Positions 42,484 through 51,066 of a stretch of 64,000 nucleotides of DNA are shown here, one piece after another. Within the stretch, counting starts at the first letter, position 1, and every line of letters begins with the position of its first letter. The translations under genes and the position numbers were made by a program. Under the pieces are notes generated by a model, which made no database searches, was not told where the DNA came from, and worked only from the letters and a program-made list of their open reading frames with translations. The DNA is from Chloroflexota bacterium. GTDB lineage: Bacteria; Chloroflexota; Anaerolineae; Anaerolineales; Villigracilaceae. The DNA is taken from NCBI GenBank assembly GCA_021787595.1, contig JAJYLQ010000001.1:202622-266621 (forward strand), in the 5' to 3' direction.

Positions 42484-44298
42484 ATGAGTTTCTTTGCCGG
42501 TCTCAACGCCGAAAAATATGACCGCCAATATTCCGACCGCCAGCTGCTGGGCCGGATCATTGATTATTTCAAGCCGCAGAAAAAGCGGTTCATTTGGGTT
42601 TCGGTTTTGGTCATTTTGATCGCCTCGATTGCCGCAGCCTTGCCGGTGATCGTCAGCCAGATCGTGAACCTGCTCAATGCGGAACCAAGCCTTCAGGCCG
42701 TCACATTGGCGGGACTGGCATTGGCCGTCATCGGGGTCAGCACGTGGGCGTTGAACTGGGCGCGCCGCAGCCTGGTGGTGCGCGCGGTGGGTGATGTTGT
42801 GCTGGCGTTGCGCACCGAGGCTTTCGATGCCGCCGCGGAACATGATTTATCCTTCTATGATCAATTTTCTTCGGGCCGCATCGTCTCGCGCATCACATCG
42901 GATACGAACGATTTCGGCCAACTGGTGGTCATCGTCACGGACGTCAGCGCGCAGCTGGTGACCGCCATCATCCTCGGCGTGGTCATGTTCCAGACCGAAT
43001 GGCACATGGCGCTGATCATGTATGCCTTTGTGCCGGTCATGTTCGTGGTTACATCGGCCTATCGAAATCTTGCGCGGCGCGCCACGCGCAGCGGCATGCA
43101 AGCCATGGCGGAAGTCAATCAAGCGATAAAAGAAACCGTCAGCGGAATCGCGATTGCCAAGAACTTCCGCCAGGAGCAAAGCATCTTCGAGATTTTCGAC
43201 TTGGCCAATCAGCAATCGTACCGGGTCAATGTCCAGCGCGGACTCGTGTTATCGCTGGTCTTTCCAACGCTCAACGCCGTAAGCGGAATCTTTGTTGCCA
43301 TTTTGGTTTATGCGGGCGGCATGGGAATCGCGCAGGGCGTCATCACGGCTGGCGCGTGGTATCTTTTCATCCTGAGTCTCGACAGCTTTGTCAATCCGAT
43401 CTCGAACGTGTCCGCATTTTGGGCGCAGATTCAGCAGGGGCTGTCCGCTGCGGAACGCGTCTTCGCTTTGGTGGACGCGGACCCGAATGTGGTTCAAATT
43501 GATAAACGCAACATTCCGAGGCTGAAAGGCGAAGTCTGCTTCGAGCATCTCGACTTCCGCTATACGGATAAAGAGCCGGTCTTGACGGATTTCGACCTTT
43601 GCATCCAGGCCGGGGAGAATCTCGCCCTCGTCGGCCACACCGGCGCAGGCAAGTCTTCGATTGCCAAGTTGATCGCGCGCTTCTACGAATTCCAGGGCGG
43701 CCGCCTGCTGATTGACGGCATGGACATTCGCACTTTCGATTTGCAAAAATATCGAAAGCAATTGGGAATCGTTTCGCAGGTTCCATTTTTGTTTTCGGGA
43801 ACGGTTGCCGATAACATTCGCTATGCGCTGCCATCCGTGACCGAGGCGGGGATGCTGGCGATGGCAAACCGCATCGGTGATGGCGAATGGCTGGAGACTC
43901 TGCCCGAAGGTTTGAACACCGAAGTCGGCGAGCGCGGCAACCGCCTCTCGATGGGACAGCGCCAGCTCGTCGCGTTGATGCGCGTACTCGTCCAGCAGCC
44001 CGCCATCTTCATTCTGGATGAAGCCACCGCCAGCATTGACCCGTTCACAGAATGGCAAATCCAGCAGGCGTTGAATCTGATCTTGTCGAATTCCACGAGT
44101 ATCCTCATCGCCCATCGTCTCTCGACCGTCAAAGCCGCTGATAGAATTGTGGTGATGGAAAAAGGAAGTATCATTCAGGAAGGGAACCACGCGTCCCTGC
44201 TTCGGCAGGGAGGGCATTATGCCATGCTCTATAATACGTACTTCAGGCATCAAAGCCTGGCGTATGTGGAGCAGGCAAGGGAGTTGGTAGAAAAATGA
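42484..44298 (+). CDS. ABC exporter half-transporter, canonical ATPase half
   Basis: This 604-residue exporter half has a six-helix membrane domain (about 35-330) and an ATPase domain with Walker A GHTGAGKSS, signature LSMGQRQLVALMRV, Walker B IFILDEATASID with catalytic E, and H-loop IAHRLS. The signature LSMGQ differs from the LSGGQ of its partner. With the partner's degenerate Walker B, this suggests a heterodimeric drug or lipid exporter with one active site. Substrate unknown. Confidence 0.93.
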   Translation: MSFFAGLNAEKYDRQYSDRQLLGRIIDYFKPQKKRFIWVSVLVILIASIAAALPVIVSQIVNLLNAEPSLQAVTLAGLALAVIGVSTWALNWARRSLVVRAVGDVVLALRTEAFDAAAEHDLSFYDQFSSGRIVSRITSDTNDFGQLVVIVTDVSAQLVTAIILGVVMFQTEWHMALIMYAFVPVMFVVTSAYRNLARRATRSGMQAMAEVNQAIKETVSGIAIAKNFRQEQSIFEIFDLANQQSYRVNVQRGLVLSLVFPTLNAVSGIFVAILVYAGGMGIAQGVITAGAWYLFILSLDSFVNPISNVSAFWAQIQQGLSAAERVFALVDADPNVVQIDKRNIPRLKGEVCFEHLDFRYTDKEPVLTDFDLCIQAGENLALVGHTGAGKSSIAKLIARFYEFQGGRLLIDGMDIRTFDLQKYRKQLGIVSQVPFLFSGTVADNIRYALPSVTEAGMLAMANRIGDGEWLETLPEGLNTEVGERGNRLSMGQRQLVALMRVLVQQPAIFILDEATASIDPFTEWQIQQALNLILSNSTSILIAHRLSTVKAADRIVVMEKGSIIQEGNHASLLRQGGHYAMLYNTYFRHQSLAYVEQARELVEK

Positions 44299-44313
44299 AA
44301 CAGGGATTTTCCG

Positions 44314-44958
44314 TTGATTAACCTGATCGAACTGCTGCACAGTTTTCTTGCCGCCATCAAAAGCGGCGAACTGCCCCAGCTTGGATACTGGACTTATATC
44401 TTGTTGGCGGCGCTGGTTGCGGTCGAGGGGCCGATCGCTACGTTGCTGGGAGCCGCTGCGGCGTCCGCGGGATTGATGCGGCCGCTGCTGGTCTTTTTAT
44501 CCGCGGCCATCGGAAATCTGACCGCCGATTCGCTTTGGTATTCGCTCGGCTATATGGGCAAGAAGGATTGGATCCTGCATTTTGGAAAACGGCTTGGCCT
44601 GCGCGAGAGTCTCATCGAACATCTGAAACGCAACATGGTCAAGCACGCCACGAAGGTTCTCTTCCTCGCCAAGCTGACGGTCAGCTTTGTGATTCCCTCG
44701 TTGGTCGCGGCCGGTCTGCTGCGCGTCCCGTGGAAGCGCTGGTTTCCCGCGCTGGTCCTCGCTGAAACGTTATGGACCGGTTCGCTCGTGCTGATCGGAT
44801 ATTACACGACCGAAGCGCTTAAGCGCGTGGAGCAAAGAGTCGAATATGTCGCGTTGGCTGCGTCGGTCATCTTCGTCATGCTGGTCATCATCGGGGGACG
44901 GCGTTTGGTAAAAGAATGGGACAAAGACAACCCTGAACCAGAACCTGTTGAAAAATAA
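44314..44958 (+). CDS. DedA/SNARE-associated family membrane protein
   Basis: This 214-residue protein has about five hydrophobic segments. ALVAVEGPIATLLGAAAASAG near 34-54 and IGNLTADSLWYSLGYMGKK resemble the DedA/VTT domain, and KLTVSFVIPSLVAAGLLRVP the second half. DedA proteins support lipid scrambling and membrane homeostasis. The start is a TTG at 44314 behind AGGGA; no ATG is in frame nearby. It lies 15 nt after the ABC gene. Confidence 0.75.
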   Translation: MINLIELLHSFLAAIKSGELPQLGYWTYILLAALVAVEGPIATLLGAAAASAGLMRPLLVFLSAAIGNLTADSLWYSLGYMGKKDWILHFGKRLGLRESLIEHLKRNMVKHATKVLFLAKLTVSFVIPSLVAAGLLRVPWKRWFPALVLAETLWTGSLVLIGYYTTEALKRVEQRVEYVALAASVIFVMLVIIGGRRLVKEWDKDNPEPEPVEK

Positions 44959-44979
44959 TGAGATCGGGAAAAATCGTCC

Positions 44980-46158
44980 ATGCGCATTTTGATTGCGAGC
45001 ACAACCTATCATCCGGCTTTGAACGGACAGGCGATCTTCGTCGTCAACCTTGCCGAAGGATTGGCCGCGCGCGGCCACGAAGTTCTGGTCGCCTTTCCAT
45101 TTGGCGAAGCCCTCAATAACCAAAGGCATAACGTTCGCCTCGAGGGAATAAAATCATTCAGCCTGGGTGCGGTGCATGGGGATTCCTTTGCGCCTTTCTT
45201 TCCAGGCATAGCGGTACGAAAAATCTTTGATGAATTTCAGCCGGATATTGTTCACATTCAGGATCACTATCCGGTTTGCCGCGCAACCGTGTTCGAAGCG
45301 CGCCGGCGGCATTTGAAAATCATCGGCACGAATCATTTCATGCCGGAGAATCTCGCGCCGTACGTTCCGGGTTTGTCGAAAATCAAACCGGTCTACAACT
45401 GGATTTTATGGCGCTGGATGCTGGAAGTGTACAACCGCGTCGATGTGGCGACCGCGCAATCGCGCGTGGCGGCTGAATTGGTCCGCCGGCAGGGATTGCA
45501 GATTCCCATTCTGCCGGCTTCCTGCGGGATTGACCTGCGCCGCTTCCATCCGGACCCGAAAACGGATCGCGCGGCCTGCCGCTTACGCTACGGAATCGAC
45601 CCCGATAAAATCATCTTCCTCTTCGTCGGCCGCGTGGACAAGGAAAAGCGCGTGGACGTTTTGCTCCACGCGATGAGCTTGATTAAGCGCGACGATATTC
45701 AACTCGTCATCGCCGGACACGGAGCAGCAGCCAATGAATTTCAGAATTTGGCTAAGAGTTTAAATTTGGGTGAACGCGTACGTTTTACCGGCTTTATTCC
45801 CGACTTGCCTGATTTATTGAACAGCGTGGATGTTTTTACCATGCCCAGCGAAGCAGAATTGCTGAGCATCGCATCCCTCGAAGCGATGGCCTGTGCGCGC
45901 CCGGTTTTGTTGGCGGACGCTGTCGCGCTTCCCGATCTGGTCACGCCGGGACAAAACGGCTATTTGTTCAAACCGGGCGATGCCAACGACGCGGCTTGTT
46001 ATATGGAAATGCTGGTCAATCAACGCAGTCAATGGGAACGGATGGGCAAAGCCAGTCTGGAAAAAGCCCAATATCACAGCCTGGAAAATACGATACAGCG
46101 TTACGAAAAGTTGTACCAGCTTGTTCTAGCGAACGAACCGCCAACGACAGATTTGTAA
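44980..46158 (+). CDS. Family 4 glycosyltransferase
   Basis: This 392-residue GT-B fold enzyme of the GT4 type has an N-terminal donor-independent domain beginning MRILIASTTYHPALNGQ and DIVHIQDHYPVCRA. The C-terminal domain has FVGRVDKEKRVDVLLHAM, GFIPDLPDLLNSVDVFTMPS and the EX7E motif in EAELLSIASLE. It resembles phosphatidyl-inositol mannosyltransferase-like or glycolipid enzymes. A DedA-like gene precedes it, so a membrane-lipid context is plausible. Confidence 0.9.
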   Translation: MRILIASTTYHPALNGQAIFVVNLAEGLAARGHEVLVAFPFGEALNNQRHNVRLEGIKSFSLGAVHGDSFAPFFPGIAVRKIFDEFQPDIVHIQDHYPVCRATVFEARRRHLKIIGTNHFMPENLAPYVPGLSKIKPVYNWILWRWMLEVYNRVDVATAQSRVAAELVRRQGLQIPILPASCGIDLRRFHPDPKTDRAACRLRYGIDPDKIIFLFVGRVDKEKRVDVLLHAMSLIKRDDIQLVIAGHGAAANEFQNLAKSLNLGERVRFTGFIPDLPDLLNSVDVFTMPSEAELLSIASLEAMACARPVLLADAVALPDLVTPGQNGYLFKPGDANDAACYMEMLVNQRSQWERMGKASLEKAQYHSLENTIQRYEKLYQLVLANEPPTTDL

Positions 46159-46165
46159 AACAAAA

Positions 46166-46232
46166 TTAACCACAAAGGGCGCGAAGGAAAATCTTTTTCT
46201 TACTTTGTGTACTTCGTGCCCTTCGTGGTTAA
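46166..46232. repeat. Intergenic hairpin, CACGAAGG family
   Basis: TTAACCACAAAGGGCGCGAA on the left pairs with CTTCGTGCCCTTCGTGGTTAA-type sequence on the right (46212-46232) around an AT-rich loop. It is the best-paired copy of the family and lies between convergent genes, so it may act as a terminator. Confidence 0.7.
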
Positions 46233-46260
46233 AAGAATCTTTTCAATTTTCTCGTTACAA

Positions 46261-47112
46261 CTATCCAAACAAAGCAATCACCAAAATCCCGGCGAAGATG
46301 ACCACCGCGCCGATGACGCGCGTCCCGCCGAGTTTTTCTCCGAGAAACTGCCAGCCCGCGAACGCCGCCATCACCACGCTGACTTCGCGCACCGCGCCCG
46401 CATATCCCAGCGGCGCAATGCTGTATGCCCACAGCGCCAGCGAATACGCGCCAATCGTCAGGATGCCAATGGCCGCCAGCGGCCACAGATGAGCCGACAG
46501 TTCATCCTTTAATTGATTCCAGCCATAATATCGAAGAATCAACGGCGCGGTAAATGCGGGAACGCAGAGAAAGAGCAAGATAACATAAGGTAAAGCCGCG
46601 GTTTGTTTGACCGCGATTCCATCCAGCGTGGAATAGATCGAGATCAACAAAGCCAGCAGAAGCGCCAGCAAAATTCCGCGCGCATGCGGCTTGTTGTGCG
46701 TCTGGAATAAACTGCTTCCGCCCACGAGCAATAGTCCAGCAATGATGACCATAATGCCAATCAAGCCGCCAAAGGTGAATCGTTCGCCGAGGAATACCGC
46801 CGCCCAAATCGCAATGAACGCCGGCGCGGCGCCGCGGCCCATCGGATAAACCAGCGAGAAATCCGAATCTCTGTAAGCCTCCGCCAGCACAACGTAATAT
46901 GCAATTTCAAACAATGCGCTGATGACAAGAATGTGCCAGACGGCCTGTGAGGGAAAACCGATGAGGTAGACAGCTGGCGTGAATACAAGGAAACCAATGA
47001 TGGCACTCCACCACGTTGCCATATATTTTTCGCCCGCCTGCTTGAGCAATAGATTCCATGTGGTGTGCAAGACGGCGGCGGCCAGCAATAATCCAATTGC
47101 GGAAAGCGGCAT
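46261..47112 (-). CDS. EamA/DMT superfamily transporter
   Basis: This 283-residue protein has ten hydrophobic helices in two five-helix EamA repeats. Each half ends in a typical stretch: VFLGERFTFGGLIGIMVIIA in the first and QFLGEKLGGTRVIGAVVIFA in the second. It likely exports metabolites; substrate unknown. Its ATG overlaps the stop of the frameshifted Nudix gene (TGATG). Confidence 0.9.
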   Translation of the reverse strand: MPLSAIGLLLAAAVLHTTWNLLLKQAGEKYMATWWSAIIGFLVFTPAVYLIGFPSQAVWHILVISALFEIAYYVVLAEAYRDSDFSLVYPMGRGAAPAFIAIWAAVFLGERFTFGGLIGIMVIIAGLLLVGGSSLFQTHNKPHARGILLALLLALLISIYSTLDGIAVKQTAALPYVILLFLCVPAFTAPLILRYYGWNQLKDELSAHLWPLAAIGILTIGAYSLALWAYSIAPLGYAGAVREVSVVMAAFAGWQFLGEKLGGTRVIGAVVIFAGILVIALFG

Positions 47113-47538
47113 CAGGAAATTCCAATTTGACTCAAATAAGCGCGAATGGAAAATGCCGTGTAAGAATCAACTTCCAGTCCTTCCAATGCTTTTGCTTTTC
47201 GCGGATCGATCCAAATAAATTCTTCTGCCTCATCATTCAAGACAACATCGCCTTTGTCCATTTTGGCCGTGAAATCCAGGAAAATGAAATGGCGCGGTTT
47301 CCAGAATTGTTCATCGTAAACACATTCCTGCCAGCACAGGAATTCGAGATCGCGAATCTCGAGCCCGGTTTCCTCGCGGGTCTCGCGCCGCCTCGACAGC
47401 GGACTCGCCCAATTCGATATGTCCGCCGGGGACGCCGTATTTGCCGTGCCATTTATGCGTCTTCATCAAAAACAATTCGCCGCGCGGATTGAAGATCAAG
47501 ATCCCAACTGTCGGCTCAGGAAAAAGTTGTTCTGCCAT
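47112..47538 (-). pseudogene. Nudix hydrolase gene with frameshift inside the Nudix box
   Basis: The frame from 47538 (MAEQLFPEPTVGILIFNPRG) runs through YGVPGGHIELGESAVEAAR and then needs a single missing base near 47383-47390. In the next frame the sequence continues as ETREETGLEIRDLEFLCWQE and ends at 47112. Joined, this gives the full box GX5EX7REUXEEXGU and a protein of about 142 residues. So the gene is either inactivated or the base was lost in assembly. The downstream EamA ATG overlaps its stop. Confidence 0.8.
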
Positions 47539-47580
47539 GAGTCCCTGCTTGTAATAACTCAAATTGAGAATTATGAATTG

Positions 47581-47720
47581 TCATTGCGAGGAGTGGCGCC
47601 AAGGCGCCACGACGAAGCACTGCGTTCTCTCAGTGTGGCAATCTCGTATTTTCATGCAATTGGTTGTTTGAAGATTAGCTGGGATTGCCACGTGGCGCCT
47701 TGGCGCCACTCGCAATGACA
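47581..47720. repeat. Large inverted repeat of the TCATTGCGAG family
   Basis: TCATTGCGAGGAGTGGCGCC at the left end is mirrored by GGCGCCACTCGCAATGACA at the right end. The inner part shares CACGACGAAGCACTGCGTTC with the copy at 25391. Two facing units make one long palindrome. It lies upstream of the Nudix gene. Confidence 0.8.
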
Positions 47721-47752
47721 TCCTTTCAACAAACCCGCAAATTATAGCCGTT

Positions 47753-47790
47753 TAAAAAATAAAAGCCTGAGACATTTTATCTCAGGCTTT
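47753..47790 (-). terminator. Terminator of the SDR gene
   Basis: AAAGCCTGAGA (47762-47772) and TCTCAGGCTTT (47780-47790) form an 11 bp stem with a 7 nt loop. On the minus strand a TATTTTTTA tail follows. It ends the ribA-SDR transcript. Confidence 0.85.
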
Positions 47791-47804
47791 GAAAAACATT
47801 TGCC

Positions 47805-48479
47805 TTATCTAAACAATGGAATTCGCGCTCCGCTTATTTTGCCCGCTTCATCGAAACAAAGATATAGCATCGAAGCGGCGATTTCATCAGGCGTTGTGCC
47901 TTTGCCGCTTCTGTCTGCGTCAATGGATTTGACTTGAATGATGTTCGCCGTCACATTTGAATCTTTTAATTCCGCCGCCAGATTCAAAACCAGATTTTCC
48001 TGCGCGGCTTTCGCGGCGGTATACGCACTGGCCTTTCCGGGCGGATTTGCTGCCGTGGGCGCTGAGACAACGATCACGCGTCCCCATTGGTTCGCGGCCA
48101 TGCGCGGACCAAATGCCTGAAACAAATGAATCGTCGTCCACACGTGCTGGCCGAGCATGGATTCAAAATCGTTGATTGGAGTCTCGGCGATGGTCTTGCC
48201 ACCGACCCAGCCGCCGACGAGATGGATCAAACCGTCGAGGCGGCCAAATTTAACGGCCACCGCTTCGGCGGCGGAATGAACCGCCGGCCCGTTGCGCAGG
48301 TCAACTGTCAGCGTGAGAAAACGCGCGGCGGGCAGATTCAAGTCGCGGGCCAGGACATCCAATTTTGATGGATCGGTTCCAACCAAAACCAGTGACGCGC
48401 CGTGTTCGGCAAACGCATGCGCCGCGGCTCTTCCTGTCACGCCCGTCGCTCCAGTGATGACGAAGGCGCGGTTATTCAT
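47805..48479 (-). CDS. Short-chain dehydrogenase/reductase
   Basis: This 224-residue Rossmann-fold oxidoreductase has the nucleotide motif VITGATGVTGRAAA (TGxxxGxG-like), catalytic S in VVSAPTA and Y-x3-K in SAYTAAKAA. Substrate unknown. Its start overlaps the ribA stop by 8 nt, so it is co-translated with ribA, which is unusual and could point to a flavin- or pterin-related role. Confidence 0.88.
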   Translation of the reverse strand: MNNRAFVITGATGVTGRAAAHAFAEHGASLVLVGTDPSKLDVLARDLNLPAARFLTLTVDLRNGPAVHSAAEAVAVKFGRLDGLIHLVGGWVGGKTIAETPINDFESMLGQHVWTTIHLFQAFGPRMAANQWGRVIVVSAPTAANPPGKASAYTAAKAAQENLVLNLAAELKDSNVTANIIQVKSIDADRSGKGTTPDEIAASMLYLCFDEAGKISGARIPLFR

Positions 48480-49233
48480 TGAACGCCTTCGCCTGTTCCT
48501 CGCTCATGCCAGTGACAATCGGGCGATCATCCTGTTCCTTGAAATGTTCCTTGCCGCTGAAATCAATCAGATGCCCGGATTTGGCGGCTTTGGTCTGCAA
48601 ATAAAAAAGATTGTGATCGTTCGGTTCCATCACGTGCGGAATGCGATCCGTCACTTTGATTCCATAATCGGTGAGCTGTTGAATCTTTTTCGGATTATTG
48701 GTGATGAGTCGCACCGATTGAATCTTGAGAGACATCAACATGTGCGCGGCGACGGCGTAATCGCGTTCGTCATCGCGGAAACCCAATGCAAGATTCGCTT
48801 CGACGGTATCCATGCCTTGGTCCTGCAAACTGTAGGCGCGGATCTTGTTGACCAGCCCGATGCCGCGGCCTTCCTGCCGCAGATAAAGCACCATGCCGCG
48901 TTCCATCTTTCCGATCATCTTCAACGCGGCTTCAAGCTGGTCGCGGCAATCGCATCGAAGCGAGCCGATCACATCGCCCGTCAAACATTCGGAATGCAAA
49001 CGCACCGGCACATCCGCCGCGCCGATCACATCGCCTTTTGTAATTGCAACATGTTCCTTGCCATCTCGGTTATTCTCAAAGGCCACGATGTGAAAATCCC
49101 CAAAACGCGACGGAAGTTCGGCCATCGCAACGATCCTGACGCAAATATTATCCCTGCCTAATCCTTTGCAGTTGTGTTCTTTATTTTCTTCCAGCAAAAC
49201 CTGGAATTGTTCGTGCATCGTTGATGTTGTCAT
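48472..49233 (-). CDS. ribA: GTP cyclohydrolase II
   Basis: This enzyme of riboflavin synthesis opens the GTP imidazole ring. The product has 253 residues. Zinc ligands lie in CLTGDVIGSLRCDCRDQLEA (C-x10-C-x-C), the catalytic stretch in YLRQEGRGIGL, and LITNNPKKIQQLTDYGI at the C-terminal part. A ~40-residue C-terminal extension follows (from SGHLIDFSGKEH). The start at 49233 has AGAGG upstream. No RibB domain is fused. It pairs with the reductase gene just upstream. Confidence 0.93.
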   Translation of the reverse strand: MTTSTMHEQFQVLLEENKEHNCKGLGRDNICVRIVAMAELPSRFGDFHIVAFENNRDGKEHVAITKGDVIGAADVPVRLHSECLTGDVIGSLRCDCRDQLEAALKMIGKMERGMVLYLRQEGRGIGLVNKIRAYSLQDQGMDTVEANLALGFRDDERDYAVAAHMLMSLKIQSVRLITNNPKKIQQLTDYGIKVTDRIPHVMEPNDHNLFYLQTKAAKSGHLIDFSGKEHFKEQDDRPIVTGMSEEQAKAFNE

Positions 49234-49245
49234 TTTGACCTCTTT

Positions 49246-49350
49246 ATGAAATTGATTTTTGCTCCAGGCGGTGTCGCATGGCGCGCCATGAAAGAGCGCC
49301 ACGTCTCGCCGCCGAGGGTCGCCTTTGACGTGCTGCGCGAGGCGGCTTGA
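49246..49350 (+). other. Unexplained element between ribA and reductase genes
   Basis: The 124 bp gap holds a perfect palindrome, CATGGCGCGCCATG, a 34-codon plus-strand reading frame (starts MKLIFAPGGVAWRAMK, ends REAA), and on both sides the same TCATTTTGACCTCTTT string, which includes the ribosome-binding site region of ribA. It does not fit the FMN riboswitch consensus. It could be a repeat inserted with duplication of the flanking site. Confidence 0.4.
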
Positions 49351-49357
49351 GCAAATA

Positions 49358-50050
49358 TCATTTTGACCTCTTTTCAAATTGATATCTTAATAGGACTCCG
49401 CCATCATCCCATGATCGAGATTCTACGAGCTTGAGCGGAATCGCCTCGCTTCTCACCAAACCGGAACCGGCTGCCGTCCCCGGAGCCGACTCTCCGCCGA
49501 AGATCATCGGCGCGACATAAATCGTCAGTTCATCCGCGAGGCCGAGGCGCATCAACTCGAAGTTGAGCGTCGCGCCGCCCTCGACCATGAGGCGATGAAT
49601 GCCTTTTTGTTTTAACGTTTCTAGCATTGAAATCAGATTTACGCGTTCGCCTTCATGGACAATAATTTCCGCACCGCAGGATCGAAGCATTGTCAATTGC
49701 GCTTCGTCCGTTCGCGAAGTGGTGAATAAAAGGATTCGAGCCGGGCCAGCGTTCAGAAAACCGGAATCGGGTTTGAGATTCAACCGCGACGAAACGCCGA
49801 CTTTCGCGGGGTTCGGCGAAAGTCCGCGCCCGAGGCGTTGGGCGCGCAGCGATTCGGATTTGACCGTCAGCTTCGGATCTTCATCGTGAAGCGTGTGCCC
49901 GCCGACCATCACCGCGTCGGATTCGGCGCGCAGTTTGTCCACGCGTTCCTTGTCGCGCTGCGAGGAAATTGCGGAACCGCGACGCTCGAACGTGTCTATT
50001 TTTCCATCAGCCGTCGCGGCAACATTGATGCGAACGTAAGGACGATCCAT
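49358..50050 (-). CDS. RibD C-terminal-like pyrimidine reductase
   Basis: This 230-residue DHFR-like reductase is of the riboflavin pathway type that works on the ribosylamino-pyrimidine phosphate. Seen: VRINVAATADGKI at the N-terminus, AVMVGGHTLHDEDPKLTV, and HRLMVEGGATLNFELM. It stands alone without the RibD deaminase domain, like archaeal-type enzymes. The start at 50050 (MDRPYVRI) matches the family. The ribA gene is next, supporting the pathway call. Confidence 0.85.
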   Translation of the reverse strand: MDRPYVRINVAATADGKIDTFERRGSAISSQRDKERVDKLRAESDAVMVGGHTLHDEDPKLTVKSESLRAQRLGRGLSPNPAKVGVSSRLNLKPDSGFLNAGPARILLFTTSRTDEAQLTMLRSCGAEIIVHEGERVNLISMLETLKQKGIHRLMVEGGATLNFELMRLGLADELTIYVAPMIFGGESAPGTAAGSGLVRSEAIPLKLVESRSWDDGGVLLRYQFEKRSK

Positions 50051-50056
50051 GAAATA

Positions 50057-50136
50057 GGTGTCAGGCATCAGGTGTCAGGTGTCAGGTGTCAGGTGTCAAG
50101 CCAGACCTGAAACGTGATACCTGACACGTGACACAC
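50057..50136. repeat. GTGTCAG tandem and inverted repeat
   Basis: Five to six units of AGGTGTC in tandem (50057-50099) face ACCTGACACGTGACAC on the right (50119-50134). The whole can form a hairpin in the gap between the dioxygenase-like and reductase genes. Confidence 0.7.
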
Positions 50137-50145
50137 GCAGAGGCG

Positions 50146-50916
50146 TTACCCGATGCGGACCGACCTCATCGAGATCGCGCCGCCCATCACTTTGTCCGCA
50201 AAAAAGGAAACGGGGTCGTTTTCATCTTTCAATGCCAGGCTGTAAAGCAAAGGCACATAATGTTCGGCGGTGTTGATGGCGAGCGCAGCGGCCTGGTCGC
50301 CTTTTTCGTAATGGATGATCGGATCGTGATCATTCTGTGAAATCCAATTCGCAATGCGTTGATCGAAATCCACAGCCCAGTCATACGCGGAATCGTCGAA
50401 GCGCGCCATGCGTAAATTGTGGACGATGTTTCCGCTGCCGATAATAAGCACGCCTTCCTCGCGCAGTTCCTTCAACTGGCGGCTGACTTCGTAATGCTTC
50501 TGCGGCTCGATATTCGCATCCAGCGACATTTGAATGACCGGCACATCCGCTTTGGGGAACATGCGCTTGAGAACCGTCCATGTGCCGTGGTCGAGTCCCC
50601 AATCCAGGTCCGGTTTGACTTCGGTGTTCTTGATGATGCGCCGCACCTGTTCTGCCAAATCGGGCGCGCCCGGAGCATCGTATCGAATCTCGTACATCTC
50701 CGGCGGAAAGCCGTAGAAATCGTAGATCGTGCGCGGTTTGTCCATGGCAGTGACCAGCGTGCCGCGCGTCACCCAATGCGCGGATATGCAGATGATGGCT
50801 TTTGGCTTTGGCAGGGATTTTCCAGCCGCGTCCCAGGCGCGGGAGAATTCATTCTCTTCGATCACGTTCATCGGGTTGCCGTGGCCGACGAACAACACAG
50901 GCATCTTATCGGTCAT
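50146..50916 (-). CDS. DODA-type extradiol dioxygenase (YgiD-like)
   Basis: This 256-residue LigB-superfamily protein has metal ligands visible as H in FVGHGNPMN, H in CISAHWVTRG and H in LDHGTWTVL; SGNIVHNLR is also typical. Homologs open catechol rings such as DOPA in vitro, but the natural substrate is unknown. AGGAG lies 6 nt before the ATG at 50916. The 150 bp upstream hold no gene I can support. Confidence 0.88.
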   Translation of the reverse strand: MTDKMPVLFVGHGNPMNVIEENEFSRAWDAAGKSLPKPKAIICISAHWVTRGTLVTAMDKPRTIYDFYGFPPEMYEIRYDAPGAPDLAEQVRRIIKNTEVKPDLDWGLDHGTWTVLKRMFPKADVPVIQMSLDANIEPQKHYEVSRQLKELREEGVLIIGSGNIVHNLRMARFDDSAYDWAVDFDQRIANWISQNDHDPIIHYEKGDQAAALAINTAEHYVPLLYSLALKDENDPVSFFADKVMGGAISMRSVRIG

Positions 50917-51066
50917 ATCTCTCCTCTCTTTTTCGACGAATTCCCCGGTCAAATCATCGCGGTTGAAAATTCGTTTTCAAGATCATGACACAGACCACCC
51001 ATGAATTCAGATTCATACCTGTATCGCGTAAGAAAATTATCAATTTTTGCAGGACATCCTTTTGCG

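Noticed and set aside
49234..49357. FMN riboswitch upstream of ribA
   Set aside because: The RFN consensus blocks (for example the ACCGGCGGT region in the correct order) could not be found; only a generic palindrome is present.
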